Source: JALZOC01 sp035758845
GTDB lineage: Bacteria; Acidobacteriota; Vicinamibacteria; Vicinamibacterales; 2-12-FULL-66-21
Direction of reading: 5' to 3'
NCBI GenBank assembly: GCA_035758845.1
Contig: DASTVZ010000111.1
Location: 1 to 44,078, forward strand
DNA length: 44,078 nucleotides
Each line of letters begins with the position of its first letter. Position 1 is the stretch's first letter. The notes under the pieces are model-generated. The model saw nothing but the letters and a program-made list of their open reading frames with translations. It did no database searches and was not told the DNA's origin. Position numbers and translations under genes: made by a program. Positions 24,990 through 33,604 of the stretch are shown in pieces.

Positions 24990-25014
24990 GGTTAAAGGGC
25001 GTCGCCCAGGCGCG

Positions 25015-26379
25015 CTAGCCGACGACGACGCGTTCCGCCATTCCTGGAGGATGTGGTGCGCCTAGTTTGAAAACATGCGCGGACGGTTTGTGGATTGCGT
25101 TTCGCGTATCCACGATCAAATCCGCGTCAGCAACCATCGTGTCGTAGTCGAACGTCTTGTGATCGGTGATGATGACGACACAGTCGTACCGGTCATAAGC
25201 AATTGACGATGGATCTTCGCTCCGGATGTCGACGCGGGCCGACCACTCCCGGGCATGCACCTCGGGCACGTAGGGATCGACGTACGAGACGATTGCGCCC
25301 TTATCGCGGAGCAGCCCCATTACATCGAGCGCCGGGGATTCACGCATATCGTCGATCTCTCGTTTGTAGGCGACGCCGGCGATGAGGATCTTCGCTCCGT
25401 TGATCGCCTTACGCTTGGTGTTCAGCGCTTCGCCAACTTTTCCCACCACGTACTCGGGCATGGCGCCGTTGATATGCCCGGCCAACTCGATGAAACGTGG
25501 ATCAAAGCCGCTCTGCTTGGCCTTCCACGACAAATAAAACGGATCGATCGGAATGCAGTGTCCACCGAGACCGGGACCGGGATAGAACGCCATGAAGCCG
25601 AACGGCTTGGTCCGCGCCGCATTCACGACTTCCCAGACGTCGATGTTCATGCGGTCGCACATGAGCGCCAGCTCGTTCACCAGCGCGATGTTCACAGCTC
25701 GGAAGGTGTTCTCGAGCAGTTTCACCATCTCGGCGACGCGTGTCGAACTGACCGGGATAATCGTCTCGATCGCGGATCCATACAGCGCTGCGGCAAGCTT
25801 CTGACAGGATTCGGTCACGCCACCGACGACCTTCGGTACGTTGCTGGTGTGGAACGTGGGGTTGCCCGGGTCGACCCGCTCTGGCGAAAACGCAAGGAAG
25901 AAGTCGGTTCCCGTCTTCATCCCCTTGGCTTCGAGCATCGGCTGCACCAGTTCGTCCGTGGTGCCGGGATAGGTCGTGGATTCCAGACAGATCAGCAGTC
26001 CGGGATGCAGGTGCTCCGCGATCGACTCCACGGCCGAGACGATGTAGGACATATCGGGGTCCTTCGTCTTTCGGAGCGGAGTGGGGACGCAGATGTTGAT
26101 CGTGTCCAGCGTCTTGACAACGGAGAAATCCGTGGTGGCGTCGAGTTTGCCGGCACGGGTGAGACTTTCGACGTCCTTGGTTGTGACGTCGGGGATGTAC
26201 GACTGCCCGCTGTTGATACTCCGAATCTTCCGATCGTCGAGATCGATCCCGGTGACATGGAAGCCCGCTTTCCCGAGTTCAACCGCGAGCGGCAGTCCGA
26301 CGTACCCGAGTCCAACGATGCCGACGCGAGCATTACGCTGCTCGATTTTTTTCAGCAGAGTGGCTGCGACCTGATTCAT
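25015..26379 (-). CDS. UDP-sugar 6-dehydrogenase of the WbpA/WecC type
   Basis: The ATG at 26379 (MNQVAATLLKKI) is preceded by GAGG 8 bases upstream. The longer frame to 26463 adds a non-homologous leader and overlaps the ATPase gene. The protein is 454 residues. The NAD-binding GIVGLGYVGLPLAVELG (about 20-36), CVPTPLRKTKDPDMSYI, ESTTYPGTTDE, the catalytic GGHCIPIDPFYLSWKA and a C-terminal GVAYKREIDDMRESPAL mark a nucleotide-sugar dehydrogenase. It would oxidise UDP-GlcNAc, UDP-ManNAc or UDP-glucose to the uronic acid. The WbpA-like GKAGFHVTGIDLD/KTKDPD wording favours an N-acetyl sugar. The product would supply an acidic sugar to the EPS. Confidence 0.87.
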   Translation of the reverse strand: MNQVAATLLKKIEQRNARVGIVGLGYVGLPLAVELGKAGFHVTGIDLDDRKIRSINSGQSYIPDVTTKDVESLTRAGKLDATTDFSVVKTLDTINICVPTPLRKTKDPDMSYIVSAVESIAEHLHPGLLICLESTTYPGTTDELVQPMLEAKGMKTGTDFFLAFSPERVDPGNPTFHTSNVPKVVGGVTESCQKLAAALYGSAIETIIPVSSTRVAEMVKLLENTFRAVNIALVNELALMCDRMNIDVWEVVNAARTKPFGFMAFYPGPGLGGHCIPIDPFYLSWKAKQSGFDPRFIELAGHINGAMPEYVVGKVGEALNTKRKAINGAKILIAGVAYKREIDDMRESPALDVMGLLRDKGAIVSYVDPYVPEVHAREWSARVDIRSEDPSSIAYDRYDCVVIITDHKTFDYDTMVADADLIVDTRNAIHKPSAHVFKLGAPHPPGMAERVVVG

Positions 26380-26411
26380 GCACGACACCTCAGCCTTGCA
26401 GATTATCAGAT

Positions 26412-27887
26412 TCAGGATCGCACCGCGTGACTCGCCGCGAATAGCCGGAACAATCGCTGCCACACAGTCAACTCTTGTACGGTCTTCGCCTGGTGCTGCA
26501 ACAGTGGTCCGTTCCGCATCGCGGTCGACCGGGTGTGGCCGGACGCTGTGGACGTCGCCTGACGGCTTTGCCGAAGCAGGCGGTACTCTTCTCCCAGGAT
26601 CCGTCGTTGTTCAGCGATTTGACGTTCCCGTTCGACCAGCGCCTCCTCCTTGGCCGCCAGGTCGCGTTGGCGGCGGGCGAGGGCTTCCCGTTCACCAGCC
26701 AGTTCCTCCCGTGTGGCGGCAAGCTGAGTGGATTGAAGAGCGGCATCACGTGCTGCGGACAGCGCACGATCGCGATCGGAGATCGCCTCATGAGCGATTC
26801 CGGCCAGAGGCGAGGAAGCGCGGCTCACAGCGGGGGAGGGAGCTGCCGACAACGCCCGCTCCGCCGGCAACGTCGAGGCCGCAACTGCAGGCACGGGCAT
26901 GTCAGGCAGCCGTGGCGGCGCCGGCGCAGGAAGGGCCGTCGATGGAACGTGTGGTGTTGGGCCCGTTGCAACTGCCGGTCGCGGTGCTGGCACGGTCGCG
27001 ACAACCGGTGCGACTGTCGGCGTCGGCGGTAACTCCGGCGCGACGGCAGCCGCACCAGCGCCGACCGGTCGTCGAACGATCCCCGTTTCTTCAAGCTCGG
27101 TGATCACTTCGTCGATCATCGCGCGATCGATCGTTCGCCGTTCCTCGGCGTACCCAAAGACCAGTGCGGCGTCACACAGGACGTTGATGAGACGCGGAAC
27201 ACCACCGGTCACATCATGAATAAGACTGCACGCGTCGGCGGGGAAGCGCAACGGTTGCCCGAGTGCGGCGTGCTCCAGTCTGAAGTTGATGTAGGCCTCA
27301 GTCTCGTTTGCCGCGAGTGGCAGCAAGTGATAACTCACCGCGATCCGCTGACGAAACTGTTCGAGGTCCACCGACGCGATCTTTTCCCGAAGATTCGGCT
27401 GGCCGGCCAACAGGATCTGCAGCAGCTTCGACTTCTCCGTCTCGAGATTCGAGAGCAGGCGGACCTCCTCCAGTGCCTGCGGACTGAGATTCTGGGCCTC
27501 GTCAATCACCAGCAGGGGCCGCCGTCCCTGCCGTCGCTGCTCGACGAGGAACAGTCCGAGATCGCGAAGCAGCACCGGTTTTGACGGCGAGATATTGGTC
27601 AGCCCGAAGTCGAGGGCAATGGCATCGAGCAACTCACGCGGGTCGAGCATGGTGTTGACAACTCGCGCGATCACCGTCCGGTCGTCGAGCCGTTGCAGCA
27701 CGGTTTGAAGAAGGGTCGTTTTCCCCGCACCGATCTCACCGGTGACGACGATGAACCCGGCACGGCTCTCGATGCCGTAACGAATGGAATCAAGCGCTTC
27801 GCTATGGACCTGACTCAGAAACAGGTACTCCGGGTCCGGACTCAGCGCGAATGGACGCTCACGAAGGTTATAGAAGCGTTCGTACAT
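26412..27887 (-). CDS. PEP-CTERM/EPS-system-associated AAA ATPase (ExeA/GspA-like)
   Basis: The start is the ATG at 27887, which overlaps the stop of the preceding gene (TAATG) and has GAGG 7 bases upstream. The protein is 491 residues. It begins MYERFYNLRERPFALSPDP, the hallmark of the ExeA-like ATPases found in PEP-CTERM exopolysaccharide loci. Walker A GEIGAGKTT is at about 50-58, Walker B LLVIDEAQNL near 120-130 and sensor-type GGVPRLINVLCD near 220. A Pro/Ala-rich region (about 275-370) leads to a long charged coiled coil (about 380-450), which is unusual for the family. The exact role in EPS assembly is unknown. Confidence 0.85.
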   Translation of the reverse strand: MYERFYNLRERPFALSPDPEYLFLSQVHSEALDSIRYGIESRAGFIVVTGEIGAGKTTLLQTVLQRLDDRTVIARVVNTMLDPRELLDAIALDFGLTNISPSKPVLLRDLGLFLVEQRRQGRRPLLVIDEAQNLSPQALEEVRLLSNLETEKSKLLQILLAGQPNLREKIASVDLEQFRQRIAVSYHLLPLAANETEAYINFRLEHAALGQPLRFPADACSLIHDVTGGVPRLINVLCDAALVFGYAEERRTIDRAMIDEVITELEETGIVRRPVGAGAAAVAPELPPTPTVAPVVATVPAPRPAVATGPTPHVPSTALPAPAPPRLPDMPVPAVAASTLPAERALSAAPSPAVSRASSPLAGIAHEAISDRDRALSAARDAALQSTQLAATREELAGEREALARRQRDLAAKEEALVERERQIAEQRRILGEEYRLLRQSRQATSTASGHTRSTAMRNGPLLQHQAKTVQELTVWQRLFRLFAASHAVRS

Positions 27888-28975
27888 TATTGTCCTCGCA
27901 CGGACGTGGCACGACGTGCGTCGAATCGTGCACATGCCGCGATCGTTGCCGCAAGCCTTGCGGGGTGGTGTCGAATCCGGCCAATCGGCCCCTCGCCGGC
28001 GAGCGGCGCTCCCAGGGGTTGCACCTGCATCTCGCGCATGGCTGCGATGTCGCCGGTGGTGACGGCGATCGGGTGCGACCCTGCCTCGGCGTATTTCGCC
28101 ACGAGATGTGTCGGCAGCGGTGACGTGTTGAAGATCACGCAGTCGAATGGCTGCATCTCGAGGTGACTGCAGACCGCGTCGAGATGAGCAATCGCATCGA
28201 ATCCTGCTGTCTCCCCAGGCTCGGTCATCAGATTCAGGATGAACACCTTCAACGCTTTTGCCTGCTGCACGGCCTCCCGGAGTTCCGGAATGAGCAGCGG
28301 CGGAAGGATGCTCGTATAAAGGCTGCCGGGACCGACAAGAATCACATCGGCGCGGCGGAGCGCTTCGACGGCTGTATCCGCCGAACGCGGTGCGGTCGGC
28401 AGCAGCGACAGGCGGCGGATTGGCGAGCCGGCCCGGGTGATTGCCGTCTCTCCGACGATGATCCGTCCGTCCCGCAGTTCGGCCGAGAGCCTGACGGGAT
28501 CGACGGTCGCGGGCACGATCCGGCCGCGCGCGCCGACGACGCGGGCGGCGACATCGACTCCCTTGGTGAAATCGCCGGTGATGTCGGCAAGCGCAGTGAG
28601 GATCAGGTTGCCGAGCGCGTGTCCCGCAAGTCCGCTACTCTCAGGAAACCGATACTGGAATAGTTCCGTGATCAGCGATTTGTCGGACATCGCGGCCAGG
28701 CAATTCCGGATGTCGCCGGGCGGAAGACTTCCGAACTCGCGTCGCAGGAGTCCCGAACTCCCTCCGTCATCGGTCGTCGTCACAATCGCGACGAGGCGAT
28801 CGGGAGCGTAGTCCTCCTGTCCGCGTTGGACCCCGGCGAAGAGCAGCGAACACAACCCGCGGAGGACGTTGGGCAGACCCGTGCCGCCGCCGAGCGCGGC
28901 GATGCGAATGCCGTCGGTATGACGCAGCGTTTCGCCGTTGTCGACCAGCCGTTGAGCCTGATTCCCGGTTCCCAT
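27887..28975 (-). CDS. YvcK/CofD-like protein (putative gluconeogenesis factor family)
   Basis: This 362-residue protein begins with a YvcK/CofD nucleotide-binding motif, RIAALGGGTGLPNVLRGL (about 23-40). It also has TTTDDGGSSGLLRREFGSLPPGDIRNCLAA, GHALGNLILTAL, VGPGSLYTSILPPLL and NLMTEPGET. YvcK proteins bind UDP-sugars and influence cell-wall metabolism in Bacillus and relatives. Others in the superfamily are 2-phospho-lactate transferases. Here the gene directly follows the LicC-like gene with no spacer, so it is translated within the EPS operon. It might sense UDP-GlcNAc supply (inference). It is soluble. Confidence 0.85.
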   Translation of the reverse strand: MGTGNQAQRLVDNGETLRHTDGIRIAALGGGTGLPNVLRGLCSLLFAGVQRGQEDYAPDRLVAIVTTTDDGGSSGLLRREFGSLPPGDIRNCLAAMSDKSLITELFQYRFPESSGLAGHALGNLILTALADITGDFTKGVDVAARVVGARGRIVPATVDPVRLSAELRDGRIIVGETAITRAGSPIRRLSLLPTAPRSADTAVEALRRADVILVGPGSLYTSILPPLLIPELREAVQQAKALKVFILNLMTEPGETAGFDAIAHLDAVCSHLEMQPFDCVIFNTSPLPTHLVAKYAEAGSHPIAVTTGDIAAMREMQVQPLGAPLAGEGPIGRIRHHPARLAATIAACARFDARRATSVRGQ

Positions 28976-29743
28976 CTATGCTCCCATCGCCATGCGTCGC
29001 GGCCGGTCAATCGATTCGCGAATCGCCGGATACACACACTCCTGCGCGTGACGGTAATCCTCGGGTGTATCGATCTCTGTCCACGGCAGGCCGCGAGTGC
29101 CGATCGCGTAGAGCGCGTGGTGCCGCGCAAAGACTTGGAACGCCCGCGGCGCCCAGGTGCGAAGGTGATCGGCCGCGACCAGGTCGTCCATGATCGAGAT
29201 CAAACGAGAGGCGCCGTCGGCACTGAATTTTGCGATGCCGACGTTCTCGCCATCCGAGTCGCGTGGCGACAGCCCTTTGTCAATGTCGGCGACCCGACCG
29301 CGGCGTACCTGGACTTTCATCTCCTCATCGCCCCACTCGGCGTCATTGATGCCGGGATAGGAAACAAGAAGCGCGTTGTCGTACCGCGCGCTCAGTAGAT
29401 CGACGAGCATCGCCGGATCGAAGAGAACATCGCAGTTCATCACCACGAAGCCTTCGGAAAGCACCGGCCGTGCCAGCCATAGTGAATACAGGCTGTTTGT
29501 TTCTCGAAATCTTGTGTTCTCTATGAATTGCACGTGCGGCCCGCACGCCAGCCGTACCGTGTCGGCGGCGAAGCCAACCACAACCGTGATGGCGCTGATT
29601 CCGCACGATCGCAGTGCGGACAACTGAAGGCTGATCAGCGTCCGCTGGTCGAATGACGCGAGGCACTTCGGATGGACGGCGCCGTTAAAGCGCGTTCCGG
29701 CACCTGCCGCGAGAATGATCCCCCTCTTCGCACCGACTCTCAC
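28976..29743 (-). CDS. Nucleotidyltransferase, LicC-like (CTP:phosphocholine cytidylyltransferase family)
   Basis: This 255-residue protein has an N-terminal GIILAAGAGTRF signature with HPKCL supplying the catalytic lysine (about 8-28). Its IENTRFRETNSLYSLWLAR segment resembles LicC and 2-aminoethylphosphonate cytidylyltransferases more than sugar-1-phosphate enzymes. MNCDVLFDP provides the metal-binding aspartate, and WTEIDTPEDYRHA closes the fold. The likely reaction is CTP plus a phospho-alcohol giving a CDP-alcohol and PPi. Choline, glycerol or an aminoalkylphosphonate are all possible. The start overlaps the flippase stop by 4 bp (ATGA). A CDP-alcohol could feed the TagF-like domain at 4254. 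Confidence 0.8.
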   Translation of the reverse strand: MRVGAKRGIILAAGAGTRFNGAVHPKCLASFDQRTLISLQLSALRSCGISAITVVVGFAADTVRLACGPHVQFIENTRFRETNSLYSLWLARPVLSEGFVVMNCDVLFDPAMLVDLLSARYDNALLVSYPGINDAEWGDEEMKVQVRRGRVADIDKGLSPRDSDGENVGIAKFSADGASRLISIMDDLVAADHLRTWAPRAFQVFARHHALYAIGTRGLPWTEIDTPEDYRHAQECVYPAIRESIDRPRRMAMGA

Positions 29744-31305
29744 GCGGCCTCCAGTTGCGGCCAGCCGGCAAGGCTGCGCAGCTTACCGAGATATCGCGTC
29801 CGATCGCGCGGTCCGATCGCGACACCCACGAACAGAATTGTGTAAAGAAGCCCCGCGATCGCCCCTTCGAGCAGCGCGTAGAACAGGGATGTCGACGCCG
29901 GGTTACGAAGCATCGCGAGTCCGCCGAGTACCACAAAGGCGGGCCACACCGCGGGCCACACCGCCGTCGTGAAAAAGGTGCTCAGCGACATTCCGACGCG
30001 GGCGCATGCCACTGGAATCACCACAAAGACGGCGCGTGCCGTGACCGGCAGGAGCGTCGCGATCGCGACGCCGGGAAGTCCCCACCAGCGGATGAACAAC
30101 ACGCTGAGCGCGACGTTGATGCCCGCACTGATCGAGTTCGAGGTGGCGACGAGTTGATGGCTGCCGGCACCGAGAAGAACGGTGTTGGCCGTCCAGCTGC
30201 CAACTCGCACCAGCACGACCATCGCGAGAATCTTGACGATGATGGCGGCAGCGGCATACCGCGGCCCCGTCCACCCCAGGACAACCGAGTCGGCAAGCAA
30301 CGCCAGCGAGCCGGCAACAGGAATAATCGTCGCCAGCGACAGACGGGTACCCTGAACAAGAACTTCCGCAAGCCGGTCGTTGCGCCGCGACGTATCGGCG
30401 CCGACAACGATCGGGAACAGCACGTAGTTGAGTTGATTGGTGACCTGCAGAACCGCGTCAGCGAGACGCTGCGCCACGGTCCAGACGGCCACGGCGCCGG
30501 TGGTCAGGAACAAGCCGATCACGACCACGTCGCTGCCGTAATTGACCTTGACTGCGGCGTTCTGCACCATCATCCATAGACCGAATCCAGTGAGCTCACG
30601 GAGCCGGGATTTTCGAAACAGCGATGGCCGGATTCGGAGCAGTGGAAACACACGATACGCGTTTAGCCGGTAGGCGACATACCCGAGCAGTCGCGTTGCG
30701 GTCATACAGCCAATCAACTCGACGAGCCCGCCACCGCTCCACACAACCAGCAGGTTCACTGCCACGACCGAGAGGCTGACGCATCCGCCGACGATCGCAT
30801 TCAGATAGGTGCGCTGGAACCCGTTCACGACGCCGCCAAAGATGGTGAACGGCAGACCGATTGCGACCTGCGCCCCGATCATCATCATCAGGATGCGTCC
30901 GGTATGGGCCTGTCCCGGAGGAAGATCGAATACGTGGGCGATGTTCCAGGCCACCCCGGCAACGACCACGAGCGCGAGCAACCCGGTCGCCGCGAACACG
31001 AACACAAGAGTGCTCGCAACCTCGTTGATCGCGTCCGGATTTCGCTCCGCGCGGTGGTGTGCGACGGCACGCTCCATCGCGCTCCCGAGGCCGAGATCCA
31101 GAACCGGGAAGTAGGCGACGATGGAGGCGGCAAGCATCCACAAGCCGTACTCGGACGCCCCGAGATGATTGGCGTTGAATGGAAGCATCAGGAGGCCGAC
31201 GACCATCTCGAGGGCGAGGATCGCGTAGCGGCCGATCACGTTGAGCGCAACGATCCGCCCCTGTTCCTGTTCTTCCCAAATGATGGCTGTCGCGTTGCGG
31301 CTCAC
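29740..31305 (-). CDS. Polysaccharide flippase (Wzx-like, MOP superfamily)
   Basis: I place the start at the GTG at 31305. It overlaps the stop of the sugar transferase gene (GTGA), has AAGGG 8-10 bases upstream and begins SRNATAIIWEEQEQGRIV. The longer frame to 31671 runs through the neighbouring gene. The 521-residue protein has 12-14 hydrophobic helices, beginning NVIGRYAILALEMVVGLLMLPF. It has the lipid-flippase pattern of helix pairs plus GLFLTTGAVAVWTVAQRLADAV. It should translocate undecaprenyl-linked repeat units to the periplasm for the Wzy-like polymerase at 22247. Confidence 0.85.
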   Translation of the reverse strand: MSRNATAIIWEEQEQGRIVALNVIGRYAILALEMVVGLLMLPFNANHLGASEYGLWMLAASIVAYFPVLDLGLGSAMERAVAHHRAERNPDAINEVASTLVFVFAATGLLALVVVAGVAWNIAHVFDLPPGQAHTGRILMMMIGAQVAIGLPFTIFGGVVNGFQRTYLNAIVGGCVSLSVVAVNLLVVWSGGGLVELIGCMTATRLLGYVAYRLNAYRVFPLLRIRPSLFRKSRLRELTGFGLWMMVQNAAVKVNYGSDVVVIGLFLTTGAVAVWTVAQRLADAVLQVTNQLNYVLFPIVVGADTSRRNDRLAEVLVQGTRLSLATIIPVAGSLALLADSVVLGWTGPRYAAAAIIVKILAMVVLVRVGSWTANTVLLGAGSHQLVATSNSISAGINVALSVLFIRWWGLPGVAIATLLPVTARAVFVVIPVACARVGMSLSTFFTTAVWPAVWPAFVVLGGLAMLRNPASTSLFYALLEGAIAGLLYTILFVGVAIGPRDRTRYLGKLRSLAGWPQLEAA

Positions 31306-32684
31306 CGGGCACCCTTGGCGAAGAGAACAACCTTGACCGTGTCGAACAGGATGGTCAGGTCGAATGGAATCGAGAGATGTTTCACGTAGTAGAGGTCGTA
31401 GCGGAGCTTCTCGAGCGAATCCTCGAACGAGGCGCCGTAGCGATATTTCACCTGCGCCCAGCCGGTAATGCCGGGTTTCACAGCATGGCGCTGTTCGTAG
31501 AACGGCACCTGTTCGGCCAGCTGATTGACAAAGAACGGACGCTCGGGCCGCGGCCCGACGAAGCTCATGTCGCCGCGGAGCACGTTCCACAGCTGCGGGA
31601 GTTCGTCGAGCCGCGTCTTCCGGATCAATCGACCGACCCGCGTGACGCGGTCGTCTTCGGCCTGCGCCCACACAGGCGTCCCTTGCTCGGCATCCTTTCG
31701 CATCGACCGAAACTTGTTCAAGGTGAAGAGCCGGCCATTCTCTCCGACGCGTTCCTGGCGATAGAGGATCGGTGAACCCGACTCGAGCCAGACCGCGAGT
31801 GCGGTCAAGACGAGGAACGGTGTCGAGAGCACGAGCACGACGAGTGCGAGAAGAATGTCGAAGACTCGCTTCGAGCGGCGAGTCCAGCGCGAGGCGCAGT
31901 AATCATCCGAGAAAATCAGCCAGCTTGGCCGAAGATCCTCGACCAGCAGCTTGCCGGTGAGCCGCTCGTACACGGTGTTGACGTCTTCGACTCGGATGCC
32001 GCGGAGCTTGCTGCGGAGGAGAGCTCGGACCGGCAGGCGTCCGCGACGATCGGACATGCCGACGATCAGGCGATCGACGCCATATCGCGCGACGACGCGG
32101 TCGATGTCGTCCAGCGCGCCAATCACGCGCCAATCGCCCACGCTTTGCGTCACCGGATACTCGTCGTCGCCGATGAAACCGACGATCTCATAGCCGAAAT
32201 CGTCCTGTGTACTGATTTGCCGGGCGATGGTTTGTGCGGTGGCATCCGTCCCGACAATCAGCACACGTTCACCAAACGAGCGCAGTCGGGTGAAGTGATT
32301 GAAGACCAACCGCCACGCGAGAATCCCGGTCAAGAGTATGGCAAAGGCCGGAAGCGATGCCCCGTCAGCGACTACCAGCCACGGCATCAGAATGTAGAGC
32401 AGCGCAATCAGAATCAACGCCGAGCCGACCGACTGTAGCAGCCGGATGAACACCTCGCGCGTTGTCCGAACGACCGTCAGGTCATACAGGTCGTTGTAGT
32501 AGAGGCACAACATGCAGAGGACGCTCACCACGGCACCCTTCCAGACTGCCGTCGAGAGTTCATCATCGGGGCTGTAGTGATGAAGCACGAAGCCCATTGA
32601 GCCGGCGATGAGCAGCAGTTCTCCTGTGAACACCGTGAGGTGCCGCTGCGACATGTACCGGTTGAACAGACGAATCGGGCGCAT
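31302..32684 (-). CDS. Undecaprenyl-phosphate sugar-1-phosphate transferase (PEP-CTERM-type, EpsB_2/WcaJ family)
   Basis: This 460-residue protein has four N-terminal transmembrane helices (about 15-125) and a CoA-binding-like domain with GERVLIVGTDATAQTIARQI (about 137-156). A further helix (SKRVFDILLALVVLVLSTPFLVL) leads to the bacterial sugar-transferase core: LYRQERVGENGRLFTLNKFRSM, DELPQLWNVLRGDMSFVGPRPERP and PGITGWAQV. It starts EPS synthesis by moving hexose-1-phosphate onto undecaprenyl phosphate in the inner membrane. Together with the neighbouring ATPase and kinase it resembles the set of proteins typical of PEP-CTERM exopolysaccharide loci. The gene is 3 bp from the kinase gene. 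Confidence 0.9.
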   Translation of the reverse strand: MRPIRLFNRYMSQRHLTVFTGELLLIAGSMGFVLHHYSPDDELSTAVWKGAVVSVLCMLCLYYNDLYDLTVVRTTREVFIRLLQSVGSALILIALLYILMPWLVVADGASLPAFAILLTGILAWRLVFNHFTRLRSFGERVLIVGTDATAQTIARQISTQDDFGYEIVGFIGDDEYPVTQSVGDWRVIGALDDIDRVVARYGVDRLIVGMSDRRGRLPVRALLRSKLRGIRVEDVNTVYERLTGKLLVEDLRPSWLIFSDDYCASRWTRRSKRVFDILLALVVLVLSTPFLVLTALAVWLESGSPILYRQERVGENGRLFTLNKFRSMRKDAEQGTPVWAQAEDDRVTRVGRLIRKTRLDELPQLWNVLRGDMSFVGPRPERPFFVNQLAEQVPFYEQRHAVKPGITGWAQVKYRYGASFEDSLEKLRYDLYYVKHLSIPFDLTILFDTVKVVLFAKGAR

Positions 32685-32687
32685 GCG

Positions 32688-33548
32688 TTACGCCCCGGCA
32701 GTCCAGGCATATGCGCCCGGGTAGGCGCTCACTGACAGATCGACGTCATTGAGAACGAGACCGGCGATACGCTCGCGCTCGACACCTTCGAGTGCGTGTT
32801 CCAGAGCCGGGCGAGACGTGACGCCAGCGCGCACGACGATGAGGACACAGTCGGCAAGGCGGGCGAGCACGTGCGTGTCGGAGAGTGTCACCGGCGGCGA
32901 ATCGACGACGATCCGATCGAAGCGCGTGCGCAGCGCTTCGATGAGGCGTGACATCATCGATGAGCCGAGGAGTTCAGTCGACCTGCTCGTCGGCTGGCCG
33001 GCGGGAAGAACGAACAGATTCTGTCCGGGCGGCTGCACCAGGACGTCATCAAGTGTTGCGGCACCCACGAGAACGTCGACCAGGCCGTGTTCCTGCGAGA
33101 TCCCGGACAAGCTGGCCAACGTCGGCCGCCGCATGTCGGCCTCGACGAGCACAACGCTGTGGTTGAAATCCTGTGACATCGTGAGCGCCAGATTGCCGCT
33201 GGTGGTGGTCTTGCCATCGCCGGAGCCCGGACTGGTGACGAGTACCAGTTGCGCCCGCCGACCGCGATCACGCCCTTCGAGTCGGGTCCTCAGTAATCGG
33301 TACTGCTCCGCCGCGGCCGACGTGGGCTGCGTCGCGGCGACGAACAGGGGACTGAGTCGTCCGCGTTCCGTGCCGTCGCTCTCTGGCGAGTCGAGATCCG
33401 GCAAGGCCGGATCCAGATCACGCGGCACCTGTCTGGTGGGTGGCGGAACGTCTCGCGGCGTCGCGCTCCGGCTGCCGTGTTCGCGGCCAGTCCACGCCAG
33501 GAGCCCTTCGCGCTCGGCCTTCGCCACTGCTCGTTGTAGTCGACTCAT
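32688..33548 (-). CDS. BY-type tyrosine kinase domain (CpsD/Wzc C-terminal-like)
   Basis: This 286-residue protein has a P-loop kinase core: Walker A TSPGSGDGKTT (about 103-113), Walker A' VVLVEADMRRP and Walker B RIVVDSPPV. It is encoded separately from its membrane partner, the Wzz-like protein just upstream. The N terminus (MSRLQRAVAKAEREG) resembles the PEP-CTERM tyrosine kinase group. The C terminus has only two tyrosines (SAYPGAYAW) rather than a long tyrosine cluster, so autophosphorylation control may be limited. It would regulate chain assembly by cycling phosphorylation with the chain-length protein. Confidence 0.88.
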   Translation of the reverse strand: MSRLQRAVAKAEREGLLAWTGREHGSRSATPRDVPPPTRQVPRDLDPALPDLDSPESDGTERGRLSPLFVAATQPTSAAAEQYRLLRTRLEGRDRGRRAQLVLVTSPGSGDGKTTTSGNLALTMSQDFNHSVVLVEADMRRPTLASLSGISQEHGLVDVLVGAATLDDVLVQPPGQNLFVLPAGQPTSRSTELLGSSMMSRLIEALRTRFDRIVVDSPPVTLSDTHVLARLADCVLIVVRAGVTSRPALEHALEGVERERIAGLVLNDVDLSVSAYPGAYAWTAGA

Positions 33549-33604
33549 CGTGCGTCCTCACTCCTGACCCGTCTCAATTGCCGTAACCTCGCCATGCGTG
33601 CACC

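Noticed and set aside
25255..26430. 391-residue plus-strand ORF
   Set aside because: It is antisense to the nucleotide-sugar dehydrogenase gene. Its composition (His/Asp/Arg-rich) is that of a codon shadow.
33580..33594. Sigma-54-like match before the kinase gene (minus strand)
   Set aside because: The GG-N10-GC spacing fits, but the -12 box reads CGGC. It is too weak inside a continuous operon.
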